Positions 45,654 through 53,928 of a DNA stretch of 64,000 nucleotides are shown one piece after another (positions within the stretch are counted from its first letter, which is position 1; each line of letters starts with the position of its first letter). Under the pieces are notes generated by a model. That model worked only from the letters and a program-made list of their open reading frames with translations, was not told where the DNA came from and ran no database searches. Source of the stretch: Aureimonas sp. SA4125 (lineage in GTDB: Bacteria; Pseudomonadota; Alphaproteobacteria; Rhizobiales; Rhizobiaceae); the NCBI RefSeq assembly GCF_019973775.1, contig NZ_AP025032.1, forward strand, positions 3,720,001-3,784,000, written 5' to 3'. A program made the translations under genes and the position numbers.

Positions 45654-46583
45654 TCAGACGGCGACGGCACGTGCCCGGTAATGCGGGCGACCGACCATGC
45701 CGCCGATGGCGGCGACGATCAGGCCGAGAAGGAGAGCGATGAAGCCGGCGAAGGAAGCGGTCGAAACCGTCTCGGCGGCTGCATCGGCTGCCACCTTGGC
45801 CTCTTCGACGGCCCGGTCGTAGGTCGCCTGGAAGTCGTTGAGACGCTGCTCGGCTTCCTGTGGCGAGATTCCGGCCTGCTGCGAGATGACGGTTATGGCA
45901 GCCTGGCGCTGCTCCGGGGTCGCGCCTTCGCCAAGACCGGCGACGATTTCGGGAATTGCCTCGCCGAGATCGGCTTCGCCCGTTGTCTGGCGTGCCGTGT
46001 CGGCGGCCTGCTGACCTTGCTGGACGGCCGCGTTCGCGGCCTGGTCGACCTGCTGCTCGCGGCGCTGCAGAAGCTGACGCGCCTGGCCTTCGATGCCGTC
46101 CGGCAGCGCCGAAAGCGAATTCGGGCCGAGATTGCCGGCAGCACTCGTGAGGGCGCTGATCGAGCCGCCGAGGGCGCCGAACGTACCACCGATCAGGGCC
46201 GAGGCGCCCGATGTCAGGAGGTAGACGGCGACGAGGGTCGACGTCGCCCAGGTCACGAGACCGTGCAGGACGCCGTCGGCCTTCTCAGGCGAACCGGCAA
46301 GGCGCGCGGCGGCCCAGGCGCCGAAAAAGGTTGCGATGAGGACTGTTCCGAGCGTCCAGAGTCCACTGGCCGAACCGATGGCGGAAAGGTCCGGCGAGCC
46401 GTTGCTGGCCGGATCGATCGTCGCCATACCGATGCCGAGGCCCAGAAGGCCCAGCATGACCTGGACGACGAGCGTCAAAATGGCCCCGGCAAAGATGGCG
46501 CCCCAGGAAATGCGGCGAAGCGGGCCCTGCTGGACCACCGGCGTCGCAAGGACGGTGGATCGATCGATGATCGTATCGGACAT
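45654..46583 (-). CDS. Integral membrane protein, unknown (PhnA-like in some annotations)
   Basis: 309 aa. N-terminal half has three or four transmembrane segments (SWGAIFAGAILTLVVQVMLGLLGLG, LWTLGTVLIATFFGAWAAARL, TSTLVAVYLLTSGASALIGG). The middle is a long Gln/Ala/Glu-rich, soluble and probably helical region (LLQRREQQVDQAANAAVQQG). A last helix is FAGFIALLLGLIVAAIGGMVG before a basic tail. Related proteins in Rhizobiales are of unknown function; I cannot justify the PhnA label. ATG 46583 follows CAGGAGAAT. Single-gene transcript with its own terminator. Confidence 0.65.
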   Translation of the reverse strand: MSDTIIDRSTVLATPVVQQGPLRRISWGAIFAGAILTLVVQVMLGLLGLGIGMATIDPASNGSPDLSAIGSASGLWTLGTVLIATFFGAWAAARLAGSPEKADGVLHGLVTWATSTLVAVYLLTSGASALIGGTFGALGGSISALTSAAGNLGPNSLSALPDGIEGQARQLLQRREQQVDQAANAAVQQGQQAADTARQTTGEADLGEAIPEIVAGLGEGATPEQRQAAITVISQQAGISPQEAEQRLNDFQATYDRAVEEAKVAADAAAETVSTASFAGFIALLLGLIVAAIGGMVGRPHYRARAVAV

Positions 46584-47220
46584 GGGGTATTCTCCTGGGC
46601 AAAGGGGCCGGCGCCGCTGTACCGCCGCCGCCAGTCTCGCACCGCCGTGCGTTGCGCGTTGGCTGTGTCTAGCGGCTGAACCCCCGCAAAGGCGGCTCGT
46701 TCCGGGGTCCAGGTAAATATGTGCGAGAATTAGCTGCATGCGACCGAAGGTTCTGCTGACCGCAGCAGCGACCGCCTCGATGTCCTGCCGCACATCATCG
46801 ACCGCGCCGCGCATGGCGGCGGCCGTCTCGGCATGGAGCGTCCCGTCGATTCAGGCAAGGAAGCCGTCGAGCCGCCTTGCCGCATACAGGCTGCACGCGA
46901 CCTCGACATTCCCGGATCCGTCTGACAGCGGGCCACGCCGTCGACAGCTGTTGATCCAAAAGTCTCCATCTGACAAAACACCAATATCGGCAAGGCAATG
47001 CCCGGTGAACGTTCATCCCTCGCTGCCGTGCCTCCGCTCCAGCCCTGCGCCGGATTCCAACGATAGCCTGGCATCGATGGCGGAACGGCGTGATGGGCGG
47101 GACGTTGACGAGTGGCTGTGCCATGTGCAGCGACAGCGGCCGCGCGGCATGGCATAAAGTCGGGCACGACACCGCCGGGACAGCACGACCAAGACGGCAC
47201 GACGAACAAGGACTGATGGC
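46584..47220. other. Long intergenic region, no supported gene
   Basis: 637 bp between the leftward membrane protein and the rightward TPR gene. Open frames exist on both strands, but none combines a ribosome site with recognisable product. The leftward stretch around 46738-46814 (reading RGAVDDVRQDIEAVAAAVSR) looks amphipathic and could be a decayed or very small gene. The rest should contain the two divergent promoters. Confidence 0.4.
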
Positions 47221-48090
47221 TTGAGACCTGAATTGAATGGCGCTTCCGGCGCGATCCGTTTCCGCCCCTCCTGGGACCGGGTGGTCGTGCAGACGCTCGC
47301 GGGCCTCAGCCTCGTCGCTGTCCTTTCCGCCTGTCAGACCGGCATGCCCGCCGCCAATGCCATTCGTCTCGACCAGGCCTCGGGCTCGTCGGAAAACATT
47401 TCCTCGCTGACCGCGACGGTGAACGCCAATCCGCGCGATCCGGAAGCCTACAATGTCCGCGGCACGGCCTACGGCCGCGCCGGGCGCAACAGCGAAGCGG
47501 TGCAGGACTTCACCACCGCCCTGCAGCTCGACCCGAATTTCTACCAGGCCTATGCCAACCGCGCCCTCGTTTATCGCCAGATGAACGACAACGCCAAGGC
47601 GGTCGCCGACTATAACGCCGCGCTGCAGATCAACCCGCGCTACGACAGTGCCTTTATCGGCCGCGGCAACATCTATCGCATGGCCGGCCGCAATCGTGAG
47701 GCGCTGGGCGACTTCCAGAAGGCGATCGACCTCAACACCACCGATCCGCGCGCCTACCACAACCGTGGGCTGCTCTACCAGATCGACGGGCAGCACAAGC
47801 AGGCGATCGAGGATTTCTCGACCGCGATCTCGCTACAGGCGGACGCGCCCGAGCCCTATTCCGGCCGCGGCGTCTCCTATCTCGCCCTCGGCGACGAGGA
47901 AAACGCCTTCACCGACTTCAACACGGCATTGAAGCTGGACGACAAGAACGCGGAATACTGGACAAACCAGGCGATCATCTACGAGCGCCGCAACGAAAAG
48001 GCGCGCGCCTTCAAGTCCTACGCCCGCGCTGCCCAGCTCGACCCCGCCTACCAGCCGGCCAAGGACGGCATGGGCCGCACACGCGCTTAG
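47221..48090 (+). CDS. TPR-repeat lipoprotein
   Basis: 289-aa lipoprotein with about six tetratricopeptide repeats. The lipobox LSAC (LSLVAVLSAC) sits near residue 37 after a hydrophobic stretch. Repeats start near residue 70 (AYNVRGTAYGRAGRNSEAVQ, AYANRALVYRQMNDNAKAVA, AYHNRGLLYQIDGQHKQAIE and so on), each with the usual W/L-G-Y-A-F-A-P spacing. NlpI-like in design; likely a periplasmic scaffold at the membrane. The start is TTG 47221, with AAGGA upstream; no ATG is placed before the signal segment. A terminator follows at 48108. Confidence 0.82.
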   Translation: MRPELNGASGAIRFRPSWDRVVVQTLAGLSLVAVLSACQTGMPAANAIRLDQASGSSENISSLTATVNANPRDPEAYNVRGTAYGRAGRNSEAVQDFTTALQLDPNFYQAYANRALVYRQMNDNAKAVADYNAALQINPRYDSAFIGRGNIYRMAGRNREALGDFQKAIDLNTTDPRAYHNRGLLYQIDGQHKQAIEDFSTAISLQADAPEPYSGRGVSYLALGDEENAFTDFNTALKLDDKNAEYWTNQAIIYERRNEKARAFKSYARAAQLDPAYQPAKDGMGRTRA

Positions 48091-48107
48091 GCTGCAATGA
48101 CTGGAAG

Positions 48108-48139
48108 GGCGGGCGGCTTTATCCGGCCGCCCGCCTTTT
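48108..48139 (+). terminator. Terminator after TPR lipoprotein
   Basis: Ten-bp stem GGCGGGCGGC / GCCGCCCGCC with an 8-nt loop, followed by TTTT. Confidence 0.8.
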
Positions 48140-48237
48140 CGCAGTACCGGCCGCGTGTATCACGCGTGACGATCGGAACCTTGCCGTCTCCAACGCCTTC
48201 CTGACGCGAAGAGACACTGCAACAGGAACCGACCTCC

Positions 48238-48822
48238 ATGAAAATCCTCCTCGCCACCGCTGCCTTCGCCTCGCTGCTCGCCGCACCGATGGCAGCCCAT
48301 GCCGAAACCGCGCTTGGCATCCTCACCTGCAAGAGCGAAGGCTCGGTCGGATACATCATCGGCTCTTCGGAGAACGTGATCTGCGATTTCGCGCCGGCCA
48401 ATGCGGCGCAGCCCGTGGAAGTCTATTCGGGCACGCTGGACAATGTCGGCCTCGACATCGGCGTCACCGGTGAGACCATCATGTCCTGGAATGTGCTCGC
48501 CGATACAGACGGCTATCAGCCCTCGCAGCTGGCCGGCACCTATGTCGGCGCGAGCGCGGACGCTTCCTTTGCAGCCGGCGGCGGCGTGAAGCTTCTGACC
48601 GGTGGCCCGAACGGCGGCTTCAGCCTGCAGCCGCTCAGTGTCCAGGCTCAGGAAGGCGTGAATGCCGCCCTCGGCGTCACCAAATTCACGCTGGTCTCGG
48701 CCGTACCGGCCGGCGCCGTCGCCGCCCCCACGGGTGCCGTGGTCGTTCCCGAGGGCTCTGTCGTTGTGCCCGAGGGTTCGGTCGTCCTTCCCGAGGGCAC
48801 AGTGGTCGTTCCGGCGAACTGA
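48238..48822 (+). CDS. DUF992 protein with VVVPEGS tail repeats
   Basis: Exported protein of 194 aa; signal peptide LATAAFASLLAAPMAAHA. Residues 27-155 match DUF992, an alphaproteobacterial family of unknown role, including GILTCKSEGSVGYIIGSS and a single disulfide-type Cys pair (Cys31, Cys49). The C-terminal roughly 40 residues hold near-perfect heptads (VVVPEGS, VVVPEGS, VVLPEGT, VVVP), a proline/valine tail not part of the usual domain. ATG 48238 follows AGGA. Short monocistronic gene closed by the terminator at 48930. Confidence 0.8.
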   Translation: MKILLATAAFASLLAAPMAAHAETALGILTCKSEGSVGYIIGSSENVICDFAPANAAQPVEVYSGTLDNVGLDIGVTGETIMSWNVLADTDGYQPSQLAGTYVGASADASFAAGGGVKLLTGGPNGGFSLQPLSVQAQEGVNAALGVTKFTLVSAVPAGAVAAPTGAVVVPEGSVVVPEGSVVLPEGTVVVPAN

Positions 48823-48927
48823 TCGCCGACGCAATCGGCGTTCTGCCGACGGCAAAGCCTGTCTTCCGGCAGACGCCGCCGGGGATCGCCTGTCGCTGGT
48901 CCCCGCCGCACAGTCGGTGGCGATCAT

Positions 48928-48964
48928 AAAAAAGGCCCGCATGCTGGTTGCATGCGGGCCTTTT
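48928..48964. terminator. Bidirectional terminator, DUF992/pntB
   Basis: Stem AAGGCCCGCATGC / GCATGCGGGCCTT (13 bp) around TGGTT, with A-run before and TTTT after. Serves the rightward DUF992 gene and the leftward pnt operon, which ends at 48987. Confidence 0.88.
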
Positions 48965-48986
48965 CGTTTGTCCGGCTGGGCCAGGA

Positions 48987-50390
48987 TCAGTGGGCCATCG
49001 CCTTCACGATGTTCTCGACCATCTTCTTGGCGTCGGCGAACAGCATCATCGTGTTGTCCTTGTAGAACAAGGTGTTGTCGATGCCGGCATAGCCCGATGC
49101 CATGGAGCGCTTGACGAAGAGGCAGGTCTGGGCCTGATCGACGTTGAGGATCGGCATGCCGTAGATCGGCGAGGTCTTGTCGTCCCGCGCCGCGGGATTC
49201 GTGACGTCGTTGGCGCCGATGACGAAGACGACGTCGGTCTGGGCGAACTCCGAGTTGATGTCCTCGAGCTCGAAGACCTCATCATAGGGAACGTTCGCCT
49301 CGGCCAGAAGCACGTTCATATGCCCAGGCATGCGGCCGGCGACGGGGTGGATGGCGTATTTCACCTCGACGCCATGGTTCTTCAGCGTGTCGGCCATCTC
49401 ACGCAGCGCGTGCTGCGCCTGCGCGACCGCCATGCCGTAGCCCGGCACGATGATCACCTTGGAGGCGTTCATCATGAGATAGGCGGCGTCGTCGGCCGAT
49501 CCCTGCTTGACCGGACGCTCCTCGCCGCCGGCCGAAGCCGAGGGACCGCTCTCGCCGCCAAAGCCGCCGAGGATGACCGAGATGAAGGAGCGGTTCATGC
49601 CCTTGCACATGATGTAGGACAGGATCGCACCGGAGGAGCCGACGAGCGCGCCGGTGATGATCAGCGCAAGGTTCTGCAGCGTGAAGCCGATGCCGGCCGC
49701 CGCCCAGCCCGAATACGAGTTCAGCATCGAGACGACGACCGGCATGTCGGCGCCGCCGATCGGCACGATCAGAAGAACGCCCAGCGCCAGGGAAAACAGC
49801 ACCACCAGCCAGAAGGCGATGTGGCTCTCCGTCACCGCGAAGATGATGAGGCAAAGGACGAGGCCGGCGGCCAGCGCGATGTTGATCAGGTGGCGCGAGG
49901 GCAACATGATCGGCTTGCCGCCCATGCGTCCGTCGAGCTTCAGGAAGGCGATGATCGAGCCGGTGAAGGTGATCGCGCCGATGGCGACGCCGATCGCCAT
50001 TTCGACGAGCGCCTGGGTATGGATGTTGCCGACGGTGCCGATGTTGATGGCCTCGGGCGCATAGAGCGCGGCAGCGGCGACACAGACCGCGGCAAGGCCG
50101 ACCAGGCTGTGGAATCCGGCGACGAGCTGCGGCATGGCCGTCATCGGAATGCGCTTTGCCACGACGGCGCCGATCCCGCCGCCGGCGGCGATGCCGACGA
50201 GGATGAGGAGCAGCGCACCGGCGGAGGGGTTGGCGAGGAGCAGCGTCGTCACGACGGCGATGCCCATGCCGACCATGCCGAAGATGTTGCCCTGGCGGCT
50301 TGAGGTCGGGTGCGACAGGCCGCGCAGTGCCAGGATGAACAGCACCCCGGAGACCAGATAGAGGAAGGCGGCGAAGTTCTCGGACATCAT
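48987..50390 (-). CDS. pntB: NAD(P) transhydrogenase, beta subunit
   Basis: Beta subunit of 467 aa of the proton-translocating transhydrogenase, which uses the proton gradient to reduce NADP+ with NADH. Residues 1-270 form the dII membrane part with about nine helices (LYLVSGVLFILALRGLSHP, GFHSLVGLAAVCVAAAALY). The C-terminal dIII domain binds NADP(H): VIIVPGYGMAVAQAQHALRE, IHPVAGRMPGHMNVLLAEA and GANDVTNPAA. ATG 50390 has AAGGAG upstream. Last gene of the leftward pntAA-pntAB-pntB operon. Confidence 0.96.
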   Translation of the reverse strand: MMSENFAAFLYLVSGVLFILALRGLSHPTSSRQGNIFGMVGMGIAVVTTLLLANPSAGALLLILVGIAAGGGIGAVVAKRIPMTAMPQLVAGFHSLVGLAAVCVAAAALYAPEAINIGTVGNIHTQALVEMAIGVAIGAITFTGSIIAFLKLDGRMGGKPIMLPSRHLINIALAAGLVLCLIIFAVTESHIAFWLVVLFSLALGVLLIVPIGGADMPVVVSMLNSYSGWAAAGIGFTLQNLALIITGALVGSSGAILSYIMCKGMNRSFISVILGGFGGESGPSASAGGEERPVKQGSADDAAYLMMNASKVIIVPGYGMAVAQAQHALREMADTLKNHGVEVKYAIHPVAGRMPGHMNVLLAEANVPYDEVFELEDINSEFAQTDVVFVIGANDVTNPAARDDKTSPIYGMPILNVDQAQTCLFVKRSMASGYAGIDNTLFYKDNTMMLFADAKKMVENIVKAMAH

Positions 50391-50394
50391 CGCC

Positions 50395-50805
50395 TCACTT
50401 CTCCTTTTTCTTGTACATCGCCAGCATGCGCTGCGTGACGAGGAAGCCGCCGAAGATGTTGACGCTTGCCAGCACCAGGGCGACGAAGCCAAAACCCGTC
50501 GCGATGCCGGAGGCCGAGATGCCAACGGCAAGGATCGCCCCGACGATGATCACCGAGGAGATCGCGTTGGTGACAGCCATCAGCGGCGTGTGCAGCGCCG
50601 GCGTCACCGACCAGACGACGTAGTAGCCGACGAAGATCGCCAGGACGAAGATGGCGAGGTGGAAGACGAAGGGATTGGCCGAAGCGACATGGTCGGCGAC
50701 CGGCGACGTCATCATCTGCTCGACGCCGATGCGCGCATCGCGGATGGCGGCGCCCGCCTCGTTGAGGCGTTGCAGGGTCGCACGCGCAAGCTCGTTTTCC
50801 ATCAT
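50395..50805 (-). CDS. pntAB: NAD(P) transhydrogenase, alpha2 subunit
   Basis: Separate membrane (dII) part of the alpha chain, 136 aa, as in alphaproteobacteria where PntA is split. Residues about 45-130 hold three to four helices (FVFHLAIFVLAIFVGYYVVW, AISSVIIVGAILAVGIS, GFGFVALVLASVNIFGGFLV). The N-terminus is soluble. ATG 50805 overlaps the pntAA stop (ATGA). The stop lies 4 bp before pntB, so the three genes are tightly coupled. Confidence 0.94.
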   Translation of the reverse strand: MMENELARATLQRLNEAGAAIRDARIGVEQMMTSPVADHVASANPFVFHLAIFVLAIFVGYYVVWSVTPALHTPLMAVTNAISSVIIVGAILAVGISASGIATGFGFVALVLASVNIFGGFLVTQRMLAMYKKKEK

Positions 50806-52013
50806 GCCTCTCCCGTCTGTGCAGCAGGCGCGTCACCGGCCGTTCCCGGGTCGGCAGCGACCATGGTGGGCGCCGCCGGCGCGGGGGCGGCCTTGGCGAA
50901 GTTCGGATGCACCACCGCGCCGTCGCGCGTCAGGAGCGTCGCCTTGACCAGGTCGTCGGCGAAATCGATCTTCAGCGCCTTCGCCTCCTTGTCGATCATC
51001 GTCTCGAGGAACGAGGCGACGTTCTTGGCGTAGAGCAGCGAGGCGGTGGCGGCGATGCGGCCGGCGACGTTGAGGTGACCGACGATCCGGGCCGGCCCGG
51101 CGTCCACGATCTTGCCGGCTTCGGCACCCTCGACATTGCCGCCGCGCTCGACCGCAAGATCGACCAGCACGGAGCCGGGCTTCATCGTCTCGATCATGGC
51201 CCGCGTGACGAGGCGCGGGGCCGGCCGCCCGGGGATCAGCGCCGTGGTGATGACGATGTCCTGCTTGGCGATATGGGCGGCCACCAGTTCGGCCTGCTTG
51301 GCCTGATAGCCCGCCGACATCTCCTTGGCGTATCCGCCCGAGGTTTCGGCCGCCTTGAACTCGTCGTCCTCCACGGCAATGAACTTCGCCCCGAGGGATT
51401 CGACCTGTTCCTTGGTGGCGGGCCGCACGTCGGTCGCCGTGACGACGGCGCCGAGGCGGCGGGCGGTGGCGATGGCCTGCAGGCCGGCGACGCCGACGCC
51501 CATGACGAAGACGCGCGCGGCCGGCACGGTGCCGGCGGCGGTCATCATCATCGGAAAGGCCCGGTCATACTCGGAAGCAGCGTCGAGGACGGCCTGGTAG
51601 CCGGCAAGATTGGCCTGGCTCGACAGGACGTCCATCACCTGTGCGCGCGTGATGCGCGGCATGAATTCCATGGCGAAGGCGAGAATGCCGGCATCGGCCA
51701 TAGCCGCGACATCGTCGTCACGCCCGTAGGGATCCATGATCGCAATGACGGCGGCGCCACGGCGATAGCCGGACAGTTCCTCGCGCTCGGGCCGTCGTAC
51801 CTTCAGCACGACATCCGCGCCTGCTGCGTCGGCGGAACTGCCGATCGTGGCGCCGACGGCAGCAAAGGCCTCGTCGGGAATGCGCGATCTGAGGCCGGCC
51901 CCGGCCTCGACCGTGACGTCGACACCAAAACTCTTCAGCTTCTTCACGGTGTCGGGAGACGCCGCGACACGCGGCTCGCCCTCGTCCCGCTCCCTTGGCA
52001 CGAAAACCTTCAT
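50802..52013 (-). CDS. pntAA: NAD(P) transhydrogenase, alpha1 subunit
   Basis: Soluble NAD(H)-binding (dI) subunit of 403 aa, related to alanine dehydrogenase. MKVFVPRERDEGEPRVAASP at the start, the RITRAQVMDVLSSQANLAGYQ block, and the dinucleotide loop VFVMGVGVAGLQAIATARRLGA are characteristic. The C-terminal about 30 residues are Ala/Pro-rich. ATG 52013 follows GGGGGAGGAGATC. First gene of the pnt operon and 77 bp after the gene for cytochrome oxidase subunit IV, which could be co-transcribed. Cytoplasmic face of the inner membrane. Confidence 0.95.
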   Translation of the reverse strand: MKVFVPRERDEGEPRVAASPDTVKKLKSFGVDVTVEAGAGLRSRIPDEAFAAVGATIGSSADAAGADVVLKVRRPEREELSGYRRGAAVIAIMDPYGRDDDVAAMADAGILAFAMEFMPRITRAQVMDVLSSQANLAGYQAVLDAASEYDRAFPMMMTAAGTVPAARVFVMGVGVAGLQAIATARRLGAVVTATDVRPATKEQVESLGAKFIAVEDDEFKAAETSGGYAKEMSAGYQAKQAELVAAHIAKQDIVITTALIPGRPAPRLVTRAMIETMKPGSVLVDLAVERGGNVEGAEAGKIVDAGPARIVGHLNVAGRIAATASLLYAKNVASFLETMIDKEAKALKIDFADDLVKATLLTRDGAVVHPNFAKAAPAPAAPTMVAADPGTAGDAPAAQTGEA

Positions 52014-52089
52014 ACGGATCTCCTCCCCCGCGACCGGGCCTCTGTGGCCAATCCGGTCGATATCTCCCCTCCCCACGCGGGCGGGGCGG

Positions 52090-52314
52090 TCACTTCATGA
52101 AATAGCTGACCACGGCGCCGAAGATCAGGAAGGCTAGAATGCCGGCCAGGAAACCGGCAGAGGAGACAAGCGCCACCGCCATGCCGACGACGACCGCAAA
52201 GACCCAGATCGAGCCGAACTTCACCAGAAGCAGGAACCGCTCATAGGTGCGCTCGTGCTCGCTGTAGTCCATCTTGTCGGCGTAGGTGATGGTATGGCCG
52301 TGATCTTCAGTCAT
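52090..52314 (-). CDS. aa3-type cytochrome c oxidase subunit IV
   Basis: Small subunit of 74 aa of the PF07835 family (bacterial aa3 oxidase subunit IV). An N-terminal polar part contains TYADKMDYSEHERTYERF, the conserved D-Y/M-x-x-H-E-x-T-Y segment, and one transmembrane helix follows (FGSIWVFAVVVGMAVALVS) with a second hydrophobic stretch to the end. ATG 52314 follows GGGAGAATGAC. Main oxidase genes are elsewhere; location upstream of pnt is frequent in Rhizobiales. Confidence 0.85.
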   Translation of the reverse strand: MTEDHGHTITYADKMDYSEHERTYERFLLLVKFGSIWVFAVVVGMAVALVSSAGFLAGILAFLIFGAVVSYFMK

Positions 52315-52463
52315 GTCATTCTCCCGAACGCGCCTCCGTCCGGCAGGGGGACGAAGCTGGATGCCGTGTTGCTGATGCCGGCCAGCGGCAAGCATGGTCG
52401 CTCCCCGCCGACAAGACAATCTGCTCTGGCACATACACGCTATCTCCCCGAACAGGCAATGCC

Positions 52464-52519
52464 GCCGGAGATAGCAGAAGGCCGGACCCTTTCGGACCCG
52501 GCCTTCTGTTATCTCCGGC
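52464..52519. repeat. 56-bp near-perfect palindrome
   Basis: Two 22-bp arms (starting GCCGGAGATA, ending TATCTCCGGC) with a single G-A difference and a 12-nt centre, 15 bp after the PfpI gene stop. It can form a very stable hairpin in RNA, but no T-run follows on either side. Possibly a factor-dependent terminator, an mRNA-stability hairpin or a REP-like unit. Confidence 0.8.
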
Positions 52520-52534
52520 ATGAAAGCGGTCGTA

Positions 52535-53101
52535 TCAGGCGACCTGGCGGCGATCCTCGTGACGGCCTTCCTCGACCTCCTCGATGATCTTGGCGACGAA
52601 GGCCGGGATATCGCCGGGATTGCGCGAAGTGATCATCGCCTGGTCGACGACCACTTCCTTGTCCATCCAGTTCGCGCCGGCATTCTTCAGGTCCGTCTTG
52701 ATCGAGCCGTAGGAGGTGACGTCCTTTCCGCGGACGAGATCGGCCTCGATCAGCAGCCAGGGTGCGTGGCAGATCGCGGCCAGCGGTTTCCCGGTATTGT
52801 AGAAGTCGCGGATGAAGGCGACGGCCTTTTCATCGGCGCGCAGCACGTCCGGGTTGATCTGCCCACCCGGCAGAACGAGCGCGTCGTAATCCGCCGCCTT
52901 CACGGCCGAGAGCTCGCGGTCGACCGGAACGCTCTCGCCCCAATTGTCCTTGTCCCAGCCCTTGATCGAGCCGGCCTTCAGCGAGACGACGTGCACCTCG
53001 GCACCCGCTTCGCGCAGCATCTTCAGCGGCTGGGTGAGTTCGGCCTGCTCGAAGCCGTCCGTGGCGAGGATGGCGATCTTGGCTTTGCGAATATCGGTCA
53101 T
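52535..53101 (-). CDS. DJ-1/PfpI family protein
   Basis: 188-aa class I glutamine-amidotransferase-like protein of the PfpI/YhbO subfamily, linked to protease, chaperone or deglycase-type stress functions. The nucleophile elbow AAICHAPWLL gives Cys111 followed by His112; Glu18 in DGFEQAEL is the partner acid, as in PfpI. VLPGGQINPDVLRAD is the usual glycine loop. ATG 53101 has GAAGGA upstream. The C-terminal end (EEGRHEDRRQVA) is longer and more charged than typical. Stress-inducible expression is likely but not shown. Confidence 0.9.
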   Translation of the reverse strand: MTDIRKAKIAILATDGFEQAELTQPLKMLREAGAEVHVVSLKAGSIKGWDKDNWGESVPVDRELSAVKAADYDALVLPGGQINPDVLRADEKAVAFIRDFYNTGKPLAAICHAPWLLIEADLVRGKDVTSYGSIKTDLKNAGANWMDKEVVVDQAMITSRNPGDIPAFVAKIIEEVEEGRHEDRRQVA

Positions 53102-53235
53102 GGCATGTTCCTTCAAAAGCAAGTCGCTGCGCCGCCTGAGGCGCCGCGTGTACCGTGCTATGTTTCGGATAGATAAGGAAAATGCAGCCCATGGCCGATC
53201 GTTCCGGCAGACGGGCAGGATGCCGCACCCTGCCC

Positions 53236-53805
53236 TCAAACCTCGTCGGGAGAATCGGCAGCACCGTCAGCATCGATGGCGGCGCGGGCATCGCCATAGC
53301 CAAAGCCCGCGCGCATCATTGCCGCCATGTCGCGCTCCCGCCGCTCCGCCCGGTCGCGCAGGCGATGCGGGCCAAGGCGACGTCGCCGGGCGTAGGCGAA
53401 GGCCGCCTCGTGATCGGTGCTCTCGTCGCCCTGCAGCGTCACCGCGATCGTGTCGCGGTCGACGCCCTTTTCGGAAAGCTTCGCCTCGATCTTGCGAAGC
53501 GACGCGCCCCCGCGCCGGAGGCTCGACAGCTTCGCCGCGGCGAAAGCGCGGTCATCGAGGAGTTTCAGATCGTGGAAACGGGCGAGCGTCGCATCGATCA
53601 TCGCCCGGCAGTCTGCGGAACTGGGCGCACCGCCCTCCTCCGCCTCGGCGACACGCCGCGCCACCTTGCGCTCGAGCACCCGCCGCAGGTTTTCCGCCGT
53701 GCTGGCGTAGCGGCCGAGATAGTGCGCGGCGGCGCGGAACAGCCATTCCGGCGTGACGGGCCGGGGACGACGTTGCGGAGGGGCGGGCGGGGGCGGGCGG
53801 CTCAT
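53236..53805 (-). CDS. recX: RecX family regulatory protein
   Basis: Predicted modulator of RecA, 189 aa, made of tandem three-helix repeats. VTPEWLFRAAAHYLGRYAST, ENLRRVLERKV, DDRAFAAAKLSSLRRGGASLRKIEAKLSEKGVD and HEAAFAYARRRRLGPHR are RecX hallmarks. ATG 53805 is favoured over a TTG at 53841 because the latter lies next to the terminator hairpin that starts at 53844. No strong ribosome site is seen at either. recA is not in the window. Confidence 0.78.
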   Translation of the reverse strand: MSRPPPPAPPQRRPRPVTPEWLFRAAAHYLGRYASTAENLRRVLERKVARRVAEAEEGGAPSSADCRAMIDATLARFHDLKLLDDRAFAAAKLSSLRRGGASLRKIEAKLSEKGVDRDTIAVTLQGDESTDHEAAFAYARRRRLGPHRLRDRAERRERDMAAMMRAGFGYGDARAAIDADGAADSPDEV

Positions 53806-53843
53806 CGCGACGATATAGAGTGCCTTGACCTCGGGCGACAAGC

Positions 53844-53880
53844 GAAAGGCCCCGATCCGGTCTGCGGATCGGGGCCTTTC
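53844..53880. terminator. Strong bidirectional terminator
   Basis: Perfect 16-bp stem (GAAAGGCCCCGATCCG and its complement) with a 5-nt loop (GTCTG); AAAG/CTTTC ends allow U-rich exits both ways. It lies 49 bp after the stop of the leftward ParA-like gene and just upstream of recX. Confidence 0.85.
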
Positions 53881-53928
53881 CAGACCGTTGGCCCTGCCCT
53901 GTCGTCCGCCGGAAATCCGGCGCCTCGA

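Noticed and set aside
46738..47157. 139-aa rightward frame before the TPR lipoprotein
   Set aside because: Composition is atypical (Arg/Ser/Pro), no ribosome site, no family; most likely chance in GC-rich DNA.
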